From the NCBI GenBank assembly GCA_001695595.3, contig MBPM02000005.1, positions 1,736,001-1,800,000 on the forward strand: a stretch of 64,000 bases of DNA. Direction: 5' to 3'. Position 1 is the stretch's first letter; each line of letters opens with the position of its first letter. Under the pieces are notes generated by a model that was not told where the DNA came from, did no database searches, and was given only the letters and a program-made list of their open reading frames with translations. The stretch is from Plasmopara viticola (Eukaryota > Oomycota > Peronosporomycetes > Peronosporales > Peronosporaceae). A program made the position numbers and the translations under genes. Below, piece by piece: positions 43,985-55,275 of the stretch.

Positions 43985-45211
43985 TCAAAATTCAAACGAG
44001 CCACGACTCCGACTTTTTCGTTGCCTCCGCGGTGTTGCAAGCGCGGCCCGATTCCTTGCGGGCCTGTCATCCGGTGGACGTGGCCCGTCGTCTTCGTATT
44101 GGCTGTGGGAAAGGTCGCTTCTGTACGACCGAGTCGAGCCGTGCAAGTCGCCGTCTCCGTGCTCGATGGACTTGGCGCTATTGAACGTATTGGGGTCGTA
44201 ACTCTCGTAGCTCCGTGAACTCTGCAACGAATTGGAGGGCGACGTGAACCGGGACGACGTCATGGCCGTGGAATTCGGCGACAAGTAGCTGCCCAATAAT
44301 AAATTCGAGCGGCGGGCAGAGCCAGAAGCGTACGATTCTTGCGTCGCGACCGTTCGTGGGGTCGGGAAGGTATTCACAACGTCCGACTCTTCAAAACTTA
44401 TACGCGAGTGTACCATGTCTTGACTATCGGCGGACCGCAAGGCGTCAATGCGTGCTTGCAACGTGGCACCAGACGGTCGTGGTACACTTCTTGACGCAAC
44501 GCTGGGCGCTGGAACATGGTTTGAGGGAGTGGAAGCCGCCATGTGGCCATTCTGGGTCCCGGTCCCCTTTGGCTGGTTCGACGACGGCGACGTGACCGGC
44601 CTGGAATCCCGAGCAGCGTACGGACTGTCGTAGCGTAGATTGTTTGGATAATGCGAGCTCGTTCGGACACTACTCGAGGAGATGGAAGTCGCCTCATAAT
44701 CACGACCCGAGGGACTGCCTTTCGGTCCATTGTACCGATTGGGCGGGACTGGGTACTGGCGTTGGTGTTCCAGTGGCCGATCCACCTGTTGTGCCGGAAG
44801 CGGTGGGTACGGTTTAGCAAATTGATCCTCACGGTACCCATTCGCCGCTACTTGGGGCCCCATAATCTTGCGAGGTGGTGGCGGTACCATAGGAATGGCC
44901 GTGGCCGGTTGCGAGTAATTGGTACTCGGCGGTTGGTAGCTATGGGCCGAGCCATTCGTCTGCTGCGCTGGCTGGTACCGCTGCTCGCTAGCCTCGTGCG
45001 CTTGGGTACGACGCTGTGGAGTCTGTACGGTCGCCAGCGCCTCCTCACGCCCTTTGCGCTTGGCGCGCTGCACGCAGACGCAACAACAGACGAGCAGCAA
45101 GAGAATGAACAGCACGAGGGAGCCAATGACGACCCACCAAAGCCAGTCATTCCAGCCAAGTGCACCCTTAAAGACCGCTTGTCCGCTCGTTAGGGTTGCG
45201 AGGAACGACAT
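43985..45211 (-). CDS. Single-pass membrane protein with long disordered tail
   Basis: 408 residues, ATG 45211. A short lumenal N-terminus (~24 residues, no signal peptide) precedes one strong helix WWVVIGSLVLFILLLLVCCC, followed by a basic stop-transfer QRAKRKGR. The remaining ~340 residues are Ser/Pro/Gln/Tyr-rich and disordered with PPPPRK near residue 110 and many SxxSS and RS/SR patches, ending in a basic RRQRKSRSRGSFEF. The Cys run CCCVC at the membrane edge is a likely palmitoylation site. Looks like an adaptor with SH3/WW- and kinase-binding motifs. No family recognised. Confidence 0.8.
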   Translation of the reverse strand: MSFLATLTSGQAVFKGALGWNDWLWWVVIGSLVLFILLLLVCCCVCVQRAKRKGREEALATVQTPQRRTQAHEASEQRYQPAQQTNGSAHSYQPPSTNYSQPATAIPMVPPPPRKIMGPQVAANGYREDQFAKPYPPLPAQQVDRPLEHQRQYPVPPNRYNGPKGSPSGRDYEATSISSSSVRTSSHYPNNLRYDSPYAARDSRPVTSPSSNQPKGTGTQNGHMAASTPSNHVPAPSVASRSVPRPSGATLQARIDALRSADSQDMVHSRISFEESDVVNTFPTPRTVATQESYASGSARRSNLLLGSYLSPNSTAMTSSRFTSPSNSLQSSRSYESYDPNTFNSAKSIEHGDGDLHGSTRSYRSDLSHSQYEDDGPRPPDDRPARNRAALATPRRQRKSRSRGSFEF

Positions 45212-47649
45212 GATGGAGAGCGTGCAAGTGGCTACGAGGCAGGAGTGGCAGAAGTGGAAAAGTGGCCCTCATCCTAGCCTTCTGTTCTCGCGACATGCCC
45301 CCGTTTCTGGATACTTGTACCGGTACCAGTGATGAAAGACAATAAAAGATAACCCCTGGGGGAATTTGAGCCAATCACCAAGAGTCTGTTTCGCGCATTC
45401 GTTTTTGGACTCTTAAGTAGCAATTGAGGATGCATGGTACATAATTTACCGCTTTCCATAAAATACAGGCTGGCTTCATAATTAAGATTAGTGAGTGTGA
45501 CATGGTCTATTGCTGGACATGGCACCGGGCAGTACAATAGTATTGATACATTCTGTCGAATTAAGATCAAGTGCCAGAGACGCGGGTAGCGTCGGGTGTC
45601 TTATCTTCGACGGGAAGGAGTTTCAATCGACTGAGTCAGGAATGGTCGTAATGACTTTGACTCGGTTCCATGCACCAAATACTGCAAACCTGACAGTGGC
45701 TGCAACGGAGGAGCAGTGAAGCCGCATAATTGCTTTCTTCTCTACCAAGTACGAGGCGGAAATGATCCAAGCAAGCAAATTATTTGATGTAACTTTCCTT
45801 TTTAGATATTTTTAGTGGCGTGTTGCGTATTGATATGTTCTGTAGTGATTGGTGACAACACAATTGGTCAGAATCCACACGACGGATTCGCAGACATCAC
45901 AAAACATTGCAATGATGATGCCGCGCAAAACTGTTTTCATGTGTCCTCTTTTCTAAAGTATCGAAGGACAAAAACTTAGTATCATGCGGCTGTTTGCTTG
46001 AGTTTGCTCAACTAGCATTTGGCGGACCCAACCCAAGCCTTGATGGTTTTATAGAGCTAATGATCTTCACCGTTATTGCCGAGTCATGCTCTGTGGCAGT
46101 CGGCGAGAAACTTGTGTGCGCTTTTTGAGGCAATCGTCGTGGCTCTTCGTGCTTCGAATGTTATCACGGTCTTCGATCTTCCGCAGTCGTGCCTTCTTAT
46201 ATTTGGCAGCGACGCTCTCGCGCATACCCGCCCCGAGAAAGACAGCGTAGAGCACTGGGTATGATCGCATCCTTTTAACTTCAGGCAAGCGTGCAAGGTC
46301 CAAAAACGAGAAAAGACAGTATTCAGTCAATACTAAATTCATTCATTCTTCTTTCTTTTAAGTTAAAACGCCATTAGTCTAAGCTCTTTCTATCTGATCG
46401 TGCATGTGTCGTCAGACACTAATTAGTTTTGGTACCAAGTTTTAAATTTGCTTACATAGCCCGTGAAGGTAGGATAGGTATTGCTCAATGCCCACTCAAA
46501 AAGTTAAATCATGCAGCTTTAGTGCCTGGACGCATCCATATATGCGCTGCACTGTACTTCTTCGATGATACAAATTGCCATTTCTGTATGACCATTAAAT
46601 TGTAGCTAGTCCTCTGTGGATATACCGTCTGGCATCTTTTAGATGTCTTTAAAGATAACGGAGCAGCAATCGAAAAAAATAATTTAGATTTCAAGTCTTG
46701 AACGACAACGTCGGGAAACTTGTCGAAACCATCAAATGTTTTCGACACAGCTGGCATAAGATAAACTCACGTGCCGAATTGTTTCCCTCGTTACAATAAA
46801 ATCGGCGTTTTTGGCACAAATTTGGTAATCACCTTTGCTATTTCCGGTAGTCTGTAATCTATGACACCCTTCAGAGGCGCTGGCGTATTTGTGACTGATT
46901 AAGCCACGAGATGAGTCACGGACAGCTTTCGACGATCAAATTTGTCAAGGTGGGTCAAAAATCAATCGATAATAGTACTCTCTGTTTCGTCTGGCAATCA
47001 CAAATTGCGTATACTGGAGCTTATTTTTTGTCTGCTGCACTTATCAAGGGTGTTGATAGAGTTTCTCGCAAAATGTTAATGTTTTACCTTGCAGAGATCT
47101 CTATGAGAAGAATTTTCGGTGGACCGTGCCGTGCTGACGGCTTCCTTTGTCTAAGTTTTGACTCAATAACTTTCTTTGGCGCCCCCCCCTTGACTTTTGC
47201 AGCATGACTGGCCCGTTATCCGGTTTTTAACTCCAGTAATTGCTAGAATGCATACTGTGGCAAGCATTATTATAAAACGTATCATGAGTTACAAACACGC
47301 CCCTCTGTTTTCACCCCGCCTTTGTCTGCGACATTCTTTCGCTATGCAAAAGAAGCGCGAAGAGCTAGGACGGCAAGCTTAAGGACGAAGACGTTACCAA
47401 GGTAACTGCCACGATGAAGCCTTTTATTAGGCAGGCTACAAGAACAAGCGGGAGTAAAGCTTAAGTACCACAGCCTTTTAGCGATGAGGCTATGCACCGA
47501 CATCAGCCTATAATATGCTAAATAATTTTCGCTTCACCCGCATAATCTTCCGAGTAAAAAGTAGAAAATGAACAACACATACGAAAAATTTCCAATCTTT
47601 CAAAGCTTGAACCGTTCCGTATCTTGTATCCACGGCCAAAGATACGCCA
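45212..47649. other. AT-rich intergenic DNA with a weak ORF
   Basis: Mostly featureless. A minus-strand ORF 46073-46342 (ATG start, 89 codons, hydrophobic N-terminus LFSFLDLARLPEV then basic KYKKARLRKIEDRDNI) could be a small protein; confidence low. ORF 45510-45719 on the plus strand is another candidate of 69 codons with no known family. 46350-47640 shows nothing definite. Confidence 0.3.
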
Positions 47650-48828
47650 ATGGCACACAGCAACGAGAAAGTCGACAAGTGCGATGCAATACTCGCCTTT
47701 CTACTTGGCTTTACACCATTGCTATGCACGACCGAGCACGATAGAGCTGCAATCAAACCAACTGCACTTGAACTTGACTCACGAGCTTTGGAGCCTGAAC
47801 ACGACGTTGATAGTACCAACAGTGACAGCGACTGGAACGACACTACCTCGTATATGGTCAAAGCAACAAGGATCCAAGCCACGACTGCAACTCCTACGAA
47901 GACGACGCACCAAGTCAGTCAAGGAAGCGATGGCAAGAAAACCAACAACTTTCTGAAAGCGACCGACCAAGTCGATGGGGCTGGTCCAAATGCATTCAAT
48001 TGGACGACTTCGACACTGAAGGATTCTTTGTTTGTGGCGAGCGTTGCTGCTGCGCTCGTTGCGTATCTCGTCGCAATCACTTGTAGCTTTTTCCATCCAC
48101 TAAGAGTGCCTTTACCCGACTACAAAGAGTTGCATGTGGCATACGATCTCTCGAATGTTTCCGTGCACATTGTCCACCCAATTGAAAATGCTTTCATCAC
48201 GCCACAAGGAGTCGACTTTGAGTGGCAACTTGTGAATTTTCCAGCCGAAGCGTTGTCTCGGTATGGAGCCGAGGTCTTTCGATACCGTGTCTTGGTACAT
48301 GGGCAGATACTCACGTCAGAGATTGGCCTTTTGGCACTCCAGGACGTGGACAGGCATGCAATGGGTGCTATCAATCGATCCATACGCTTTCCTATTCCTC
48401 TTCGCAAATTGACTTTCGACACCAAATCTGCCAAGGCTTTGAACCTTCATCTGGAAGTCGACCTTCCCATTCCTGGCGTGATGGGAGAATCCACGACGTA
48501 TACGCACAATGTCAACGTCCGCCCGCCCGCGTCCTTGTCATTAAACGAAGTGTACCTTGAGCTGACGTCGCCCCTGAACGGTACCACCTTTGATCATATG
48601 CAGTCAATCGTCATCGAGTATACTGCCGTAAATGTACGCACGCTGGTCGTACTGATCGACGAGACCCATGTTTTGACCAAAAAGCATGTGAACGATGGCA
48701 ATATGCTGTTTCGGAGGTTGGGCAGTGGACCACACAAGCTCGAAGTGCGCGCTCTCAACGAGGAGAATGAAATGAGGGCATATAGTAGTGTCCATGTCGA
48801 GATCAAGGAGAAGCATCAAAAGGTGTAG
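47650..48828 (+). CDS. Type II membrane protein, unknown family
   Basis: 392 residues, one exon, ATG 47650 to TAG 48826-48828. The N-terminal ~125 residues are Thr/Asp/Ser-rich and largely disordered, then a strong helix SLFVASVAAALVAYLVAITCSF (~127-148). The rest is lumenal or extracellular, with beta-rich segments VSVHIVHPIENAFI, GVDFEWQLVNFP, LNLHLEVDLP, VYLELTSPLNGTTF, IVIEYTAVNVRTLVVLID and HKLEVRALNEENEMRAYSSV, which resemble two tandem Ig/FN3-like (or chitobiase-like) folds ending in an SVHVEI strand. N-glycosylation sequons are present (NGT, NWT, NVS). No catalytic motif found. Confidence 0.78.
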   Translation: MAHSNEKVDKCDAILAFLLGFTPLLCTTEHDRAAIKPTALELDSRALEPEHDVDSTNSDSDWNDTTSYMVKATRIQATTATPTKTTHQVSQGSDGKKTNNFLKATDQVDGAGPNAFNWTTSTLKDSLFVASVAAALVAYLVAITCSFFHPLRVPLPDYKELHVAYDLSNVSVHIVHPIENAFITPQGVDFEWQLVNFPAEALSRYGAEVFRYRVLVHGQILTSEIGLLALQDVDRHAMGAINRSIRFPIPLRKLTFDTKSAKALNLHLEVDLPIPGVMGESTTYTHNVNVRPPASLSLNEVYLELTSPLNGTTFDHMQSIVIEYTAVNVRTLVVLIDETHVLTKKHVNDGNMLFRRLGSGPHKLEVRALNEENEMRAYSSVHVEIKEKHQKV

Positions 48829-48881
48829 TCATTACTAAATCAATCTATTGCAGAGTGAAGGAGTGGCTCTCTACGCGTCTC

Positions 48882-49823
48882 TTACTGCCACACTTTTTTT
48901 GGTTGCCAATGAAAGTTCTCGTACAGACGCAAGAGATTCCGCTCAAGCATCGCGACCGTCACTTTCCCAACCAGTGGGACATATTGCACGCCCTTGATTT
49001 TCAGCAGCTCCGTTTCATCGACATTTTTAAATGACGCGACATTAATAATCACCGTGTTTTCGCTCACCCACTCGAGTGGCAACTTGTAGCTCTTGACGGG
49101 TACACCCGTGATGATCACACGTGATTGCTTGCACGCTGTCTCTTGCGTCTCTTCGCTCGGAATGACTTTCCCACGACGAAAGAGGTAGAGCGAGTCAATG
49201 TCGGCACTATAGACGTCGGCACCGTCGTTCGCTAGCATGGCAGCCAATGGACGACCGACAATGTCACTACGATTGATGATGGTGATCGTGATCCCCGCTA
49301 AATGATCGCCCTCCGGCTTCGACTTGTCGTAGATCCCAATGTGGTCGAGAATCTTGACAATGGCAAGTGGTGTACAGGGCAAGACACATTTTTGAGTCTG
49401 CTCCTCGTCCACGTACCGAATGTTGCGGTACAGATTGCCACGGTAAAATTGGCACAATCCTTCCACGTCTTTTTTAATGTTGACACTGTCGCGTAAAAAA
49501 TCGTCCATGGTGCCCCCAAAAAAGCTCGGAAAGGTCCCAAAACACGGGTAGTACACTATAATCCCGTGTACCTCTGCATCCTGATTAGCTTTCTCAAGAG
49601 CCTCATGCAGCTGGTCTTTGGGAACTTCGCGGAGCTCGTACCGGATGCCGTCGCGTGCACACGCTTTCCCCGTCCACTCGGCGTACTTCTTGGCGGCAGG
49701 GTCGCCGTGGGCTAACAACCCGACGAGTTTAGGCCCCACACCGTCCAGTTCATGGTCAATGTACTGACGCACAGCCAAGCTAAAAGGCTCGGCAATCGTC
49801 GAAGCATCTACCTTGACGCCCAT
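48882..49823 (-). CDS. NAD-dependent methylenetetrahydrofolate dehydrogenase (MTD1-type)
   Basis: 313 residues from ATG 49823 (a TTG four codons upstream would extend it; the ATG is preferred). One-carbon metabolism: oxidises 5,10-methylene-THF to methenyl-THF in the cytosol. Matches the monofunctional yeast MTD1 class rather than FolD: GIIVYYPCFGTFP, GLCQFYRGNLYRNIRYVDE, CTPLAIVKILDHIGIY, NRSDIVGRPLAAMLANDGADVYSADIDS and GKVTVAMLERNLLRLYENF. No cyclohydrolase-type Lys motif. Convergent with 47650-48828, 53 bp apart. Confidence 0.93.
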   Translation of the reverse strand: MGVKVDASTIAEPFSLAVRQYIDHELDGVGPKLVGLLAHGDPAAKKYAEWTGKACARDGIRYELREVPKDQLHEALEKANQDAEVHGIIVYYPCFGTFPSFFGGTMDDFLRDSVNIKKDVEGLCQFYRGNLYRNIRYVDEEQTQKCVLPCTPLAIVKILDHIGIYDKSKPEGDHLAGITITIINRSDIVGRPLAAMLANDGADVYSADIDSLYLFRRGKVIPSEETQETACKQSRVIITGVPVKSYKLPLEWVSENTVIINVASFKNVDETELLKIKGVQYVPLVGKVTVAMLERNLLRLYENFHWQPKKVWQ

Positions 49824-49882
49824 GGTTAGGACCAACCGTGTATGGGTACTGAATTAACGATTGGCTGATGGTACGGTGCTCG

Positions 49883-49977
49883 AGTTATGGAAAAATAGCG
49901 TAAATAACCCCAGGGTACGATTTGTGGGATGATTGGTTATGGAAAATTAGCGTAAATAACACCAGGGTACGAGTTGT
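49883..49977. repeat. 42-bp direct repeat, two copies, 53-bp period
   Basis: Units at 49883-49924 and 49936-49977 share GTTATGGAAAA-TAGCGTAAATAACnCCAGGGTACGA. They lie 60-155 bp upstream of the MTD1 ATG, so they may be promoter elements. The core AATAACCCCAGGGT resembles GATAACCCCTGGGGG at 45345-45360, upstream of the membrane protein gene. Confidence 0.85.
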
Positions 49978-50091
49978 CGGGAATTTGAATTATAAGCCGT
50001 AATTTACATGACAATTTCTCATGATGCCGGTACCAAATTAATAAACGACGACTTTTTATCCAGAATTCCGTAAAATACTGTTAAAGCAACG

Positions 50092-51129
50092 TTATTGTGC
50101 ATCAGCAGGGTAGACGAGACCCAACTCCTCGCGGATCTGGTCCAAGATGGTCATGATCCCAAGCGATTCGTCCAGCGAGTGCTCGTTGCTCTGCTGCAGC
50201 TTGTTTTGAATCGCCGCAACGACGTGTTCCGCTTCATAGCGAAACCCTTCCGAGCCTGGGTAGTTAAACGTCACGCCAGACGAAGGAGTGGGCCACGGAA
50301 AGAGCGTTTTCGTCGTGTGTGGGGTACCATCTTCAAGGTACGTTACCACGTGCACCTCCTTGGCCGTGTGGGCAGGCGCTGGTACATGGATCCGTCCTTG
50401 ACTCCCCGTAATCGTGACCGTCTCGTCCACTTCTGCGAGCATCGTGTACTCGATCGTCGCAAAGCGCGAGGCACTGTACTCGAGTGTCACAGCGCCGTAC
50501 GTGTCGACGCGAGCCTCGTTCACCTGGCCCGTCGCCGTGATCTTCGCGGGCTTTGTGCCAAACACCATGGTCGCAAACGCCAGGGGATAAATGCCAATGT
50601 CCAATAGCCCCCCCCCTCCCAAAGCATTGTCCCATAAGCGGGCATTCTCGGCGTTGAACGGGACCCCAAACGCCGCGTGCACGTGGTGGACGTCGCCAAT
50701 CGCCTTGTCCGCCAAGAGTTGCCGCACGTGACGAACGGCTGGGAAAAAGCGCGTCCACATGCCTTCCATGAGGAAAAGCTGCTTGTCGCGAGCAAGCGCC
50801 ATGGCCGCCGAAGCTTGCGCGGCGTTCATGGCCACGGGCTTCTCGACCACCACGTGCTTGCCGTGCGTGAGCGCCAGCACAGTGTGCTCATAGTGCCACG
50901 GATGCAATGTACCAATGTACACGACGTCCACGTTGGGATCGTTCACGAGCGTCTCGTACGACGCGTGGGCGTGGGGGACGCCGTGGTCGTGAGCGAACGC
51001 CTGGGCCGTGGCGAACGCCCGTGCGGCACACGCGTGGACTACGACGTGGTCGACCGACTGGATTGCCTTGACAAAGTCTGACGAGATGCGGCCACAGCCA
51101 AGGATGCCCCAGCGAAGAGGAGACGACAT
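50092..51129 (-). CDS. Gfo/Idh/MocA oxidoreductase (dihydrodiol dehydrogenase-like)
   Basis: 345 residues, ATG 51129. Rossmann NAD(P) fold: RWGILGCGRISSDF at the N-terminus, VDVVYIGTLHPWHYEH near 68, and the catalytic Lys in HVVVEKPVAMN near 97. EGMWTRFFPAVRHVRQLL and GGGLLDIGIYPLAFATMVFG fit the trans-1,2-dihydrobenzene-1,2-diol dehydrogenase / D-xylose dehydrogenase branch. Substrate not determinable here. Cytosolic. Lies head-to-tail behind MTD1, same strand, 268 bp apart, no evidence of co-transcription. Confidence 0.9.
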   Translation of the reverse strand: MSSPLRWGILGCGRISSDFVKAIQSVDHVVVHACAARAFATAQAFAHDHGVPHAHASYETLVNDPNVDVVYIGTLHPWHYEHTVLALTHGKHVVVEKPVAMNAAQASAAMALARDKQLFLMEGMWTRFFPAVRHVRQLLADKAIGDVHHVHAAFGVPFNAENARLWDNALGGGGLLDIGIYPLAFATMVFGTKPAKITATGQVNEARVDTYGAVTLEYSASRFATIEYTMLAEVDETVTITGSQGRIHVPAPAHTAKEVHVVTYLEDGTPHTTKTLFPWPTPSSGVTFNYPGSEGFRYEAEHVVAAIQNKLQQSNEHSLDESLGIMTILDQIREELGLVYPADAQ

Positions 51130-51890
51130 GGACGGAGCGGCAAGAAAAGATTTAAACCTTGCGAGACTTGACTACAACATTGCTTGCGTACATTGGGAAG
51201 GAAATTAGTGACTTGTAAGGAAGGATCTTTGGAGTTGAGACAATTGACGCAACTTAAAAGTGAATCCCAAACTCGATATAGTCCCTGCCTATATTAATTA
51301 GTGCCTCGTGTAATTCATCAGGTGCAATTTGTTGCCCGTGTCAAGAGCAGTCGCAAGTCGAGTATCTTTCTGCATGAGTGATGGTACGTGTAGCTTCTCC
51401 GATGCTTACGCGAGTAGATGGACTATGTGAACCATGGCAAATGGTTCGGGAAGCAAACGCGCAATTCGCATTGCTTGAGCGCCTAAGAGACTTGTATCGG
51501 CCGGAATAGGCAGATGTATGTATAGTCGTAAGCAGCTGGAACTTCATGGCGTTCGAGATTCACGAGCAAGAGTTCCAGGGGTGACGCAGCACGGGCTTTG
51601 ACTGTCCCAGTATTAGCATTTACCCACTTTTCGTAAATGGGATAAAATTTAATGCGGATTAAGATGAAAACATGGCCAGACATGAGGTCGTGATTGCCGA
51701 TGAGCAGGTGCGCGTCGTGCTCACATTCTCGAACTGAAATACTGAGCTGGTAGCTGAGCACTTGCCCGGAAAGCCAATCAAGATGACAATCTAGGATCCT
51801 GTAAGACCATAAACAGGCAAAGTTTGATTTCCGCTAGCGCTCACGCTTTCCCTGTATGTACGGACTCGCAAGATAACTTGACAACCCTCA
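51130..51890. other. Intergenic DNA
   Basis: Promoter side of the dehydrogenase gene then AT-balanced sequence; ORFs here show no recognisable proteins. Possibly the 5' part (LTR) of the decayed element that follows. Confidence 0.3.
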
Positions 51891-54320
51891 CTGCTGGAAC
51901 ACTACTCACCGAACAAGTCAAGGTGATTGTGTCCATGGACGGCCTTGAGAAACACACGCCTCGCTTTCGGATGTTTATAGTACAGGCGGGAACGATAGAT
52001 GAGGCAATTCAAATTGCTTTTGAAACGAGTGCAGTCACAGCCATAAATGGACAGCTCTTCGACATACCAAACCAAGAATAGTCGTGTTCATGGGCTACCT
52101 GACTTGGGTCTAGTATAGGTGGACTTTATGTTGTAAAGCGTATCAACATTTGTATTTTAGCTGCGGCAAGCAATACAGAATCTTAGTGCTCTCTGAAAGA
52201 GCCGACAAAGTGTATTTTTATCGCGTTTAAAAGGGTTGCTGGTAGAAGCAGCACCGTCGGAGCCAGGAGAATGCTGGTCACAATTAGAGGCGAGCGCCAT
52301 ACTGGGGGAGAATTAAGCCCTTGTGTGGTGGTGCATGCCATGTGAGCTTATCTCTTCAAGCTTTAAAGCTCTTAAACGGGAAACCGGTAGCGGAAGACGA
52401 CTGGTTTTGTCGTAAGTATACTGTGTTACAGAAAAGAAATTCGAGTTCTAGTATCTTCGGCACGACCAAGAAACTTTTTATAACAGCGGTCATACATCAA
52501 CTCCATATCGACTGATTAATGGAACGGTCCTTGACGACCTCTTTGTCAATACAAATTTGATTAAAAAATGCAAGAGCCCGAACAGCTGGAGTCGTTTCTT
52601 GTTTTCAACATGGACTAGTATGGCTTGATTCTGGGTTTGTCCTGGGACGAAAAGCTTTACCTCTGGATCAATTGCTGTGACAAAGTTATAGACCCCGCCT
52701 GCCAGACCCTGCCCAATAGGCCAATGGTGGGTCATGTTCTCAACTTTGATGTGAGCATGAAAATTAAAAAAAAGAAGTCGGATCAGTTACACGCTCGAGA
52801 TAAATTAAAGCTAAACTTCAGGCACTGATATTTCCAAAATTTAGACGTTACGACGACCTTCTAAATCCTCATCAGCCAATTAACAAGGTTCGCTTGCGAC
52901 CGAAGACAGCAACTATTGCATTTATTAGTATATATTGCATTCAGCTTCAAATTGCGGAAAAGTGGGTCCACGAGACACATTGGGTAATACAGGGTGGCAA
53001 TGCAGCTTCGCAGATTGGTGACGTAGTACCACCAACTGCGGGTGACAAAGATCCGCTAGCGAGTTACATGGGCACATTGGTTAGCACAGTTCTACTACTG
53101 TGCCCTTAAGAGTGATTAACACAATACCGCGAGAAGAGAAAGAAGCTTCGTCATTTGATCAATGACTAATTATTAAAAACGACTACGCAGATAAGAGAAT
53201 ATTCACAGAGACAGTATACAATTTGACAAGTCATCGTGTTACCGAATATGTGCTCCAATGAGAGGCATTATTGGAGGTGTCAGAATTGTCAAACTTCAAA
53301 AAATTCGAAGCTACTGAGCTCTTGACGTAGTCAAAGATCATGAGTGTTGTTCCTCATCATGAGACCCTAATAAGAATTTATCATCTCAGCAAATTGCGTA
53401 CGTTGTGCCAGGGCTCAAGGATTCCGAAGCTCCTAAGGATCGGTATCTCCTTTTGTTGTTAAAATACTTAGATCTAATGTCCACAGATAGCGAAATGTTA
53501 TGGGAGCCACAAAGGCTATCAAACGGCCTGGAGACGTTGAAGTGTTTGGCTACGCAATTGCTCCTGCCATCTCGGGCTTTCGCTCGGCCATACTCGAACA
53601 AAATGTTCACCCCTTGCTGCTCTCGAAAACAAAAAAGGGTTGTAAAGACTCACTTAGGCTCTGGCACATTTCTTAGGTCGTTAGAGCCAATAACATTCAG
53701 ACCAGTTTAAACAAATGCACCCGCGCAGTAGAAATGATTCGAAGACTACAGCCTCTTTAAGAAAGACCTTAAAGCTCGCACAGATCAAAAACGTGACAGC
53801 CGTCTTTGCGTGGCCTACGTCACGTTTTCAAAAATACTTGGGCAAAGGTAGTTGACAAATTTAGCCTCGCTAAACCTCTGTCCGATTCTTAGACTTAGAC
53901 ATTGCGTGGTGGTGCGAAAGCCAAAGCCAGGACATAACTTATCCTTCAACCGGCACCTGATCTAGCTTTGACGGACAAGACAAAGCCGTTCAGCGTCGTT
54001 TGCAGCGCTCATACTATGCCATCGGCTACGCGCAACTGCAACTGCAACACAGAGTCATTTTGTTTTAATCCAGACAGATAAGAGCCTCTAAACGAAACTA
54101 ATGAGAAATCACTTGCTTTCAGACATGCACTGGTAAAGTTCCGCTTCCAGACCTAAAACCTTTCGTGCTTTGATATGACCACCCATCGATGCAGACGACA
54201 ATGAATCCGCTATATTTCCTGTTACAAATGGCATGATGATTGCCATTTTGCGCAAATTACATTTGTTACGGTGAAAACAAGCTCAGTGTGCTTGCTGACG
54301 CGCTTTCACGCAGCTCTTAA
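51890..54320 (+). pseudogene. Decayed Ty3/Gypsy element 1 (gag, protease, RNase H fragments)
   Basis: Scattered plus-strand pieces in correct order: Gag near 51930-52060 (VIVSMDGLEKHTPRF, then TIDEAIQIAFETS, like the oomycete Gag FMxGLxxGPxR ... TMEEAI pattern); protease-end near 52620-52690 (LILGLSWDEKLYLWIN, like LGLPWL...WIDW); RNase H start near 53930-54030 (LQPAPDLALTDKTKPFSVVC) and its end near 54270-54305 (LSVLADALSRS). Everything between is lost or unreadable. Total ~2.4 kb against ~4 kb expected, so large deletions. No LTRs found. Confidence 0.55.
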
Positions 54321-55275
54321 TTCGGCTCCTATCGACGCCGAGTGAAGTCCTTACGAGAGCTTTGATGCAAGGCTGAGAGCCCATGCGCAGTTAATGTCAT
54401 GTAGCATTGGAGCATTAACTTTATCGATAGAGCTTCATATATTGACGTCACATGAGACAGTTTATCGGCGAGTCCATATAGCGCACGAAAAAGTTGAGCT
54501 TATTGCTTGACTTGCATCGACTTAGATCTACTGATAAGAAGGATTCCTAGGAAAGAGGTGTGAGTACGCTCCTCGTGAGGCGGCGACATTATTTGGTCCC
54601 CGTGATGAATAAGTCGGACATCCCATCGTCAGAGTTGGGACACTCTGGAGACATTCCCGAAGCACTCGACTATAACTTCCTTGTTCTTTATTGACATCTT
54701 TAATCCCGCGACAGAAACTACACGCTTTTATTAGCTCTCGGAGTCGGCCCCGATGGTTAAGCCACAGTTTTTGCTAATAAAAAACCGGGCTCTTTAAGTC
54801 CTTGAGGAGGAGACGGGTCCATTATGCCATGCGACTGATGAGCTTCACAGTCCAATGACCAGCGCGAACTCTCCAGACTGCGTCAGGAAGTCGCTTTCTT
54901 AGTAGCGATTTCCAGGGGCAAAGAAAAATGGGTATCAGTAATAACGAACCTGTCGAGGTTATTTCGCTAGTGTCCCGAGCATACGACAACTTGATAAGGA
55001 GCCCAAACCAACTCTGCTATGGTGCTAAACATATTTCCTCAAAAGTGTATGGATACCAAAAACGTATCAAGTGGCTCATGCAAGTGAAGCCAGGGAAGAG
55101 CAATTAACGCGAGCGTATATTTTGGGACTGAGGCAAATGTTCTCAGAGCTGCCTTTGCCCGATAATTGTGTAACATGTTAAAAAGTAAAAGCAAGTGCTC
55201 GTTGATGTCAGGATAATATGTACGTAATGAATGTGGTACCAGGTATAAAATTACATTGACTGGAGCCCTGATGTA
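54321..55275. other. Unassigned repeat-like DNA
   Basis: GC-mixed sequence between two decayed Gypsy fragments, possibly the integrase part of the first or an LTR, but no motif could be read. ORFs are short. Confidence 0.3.
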
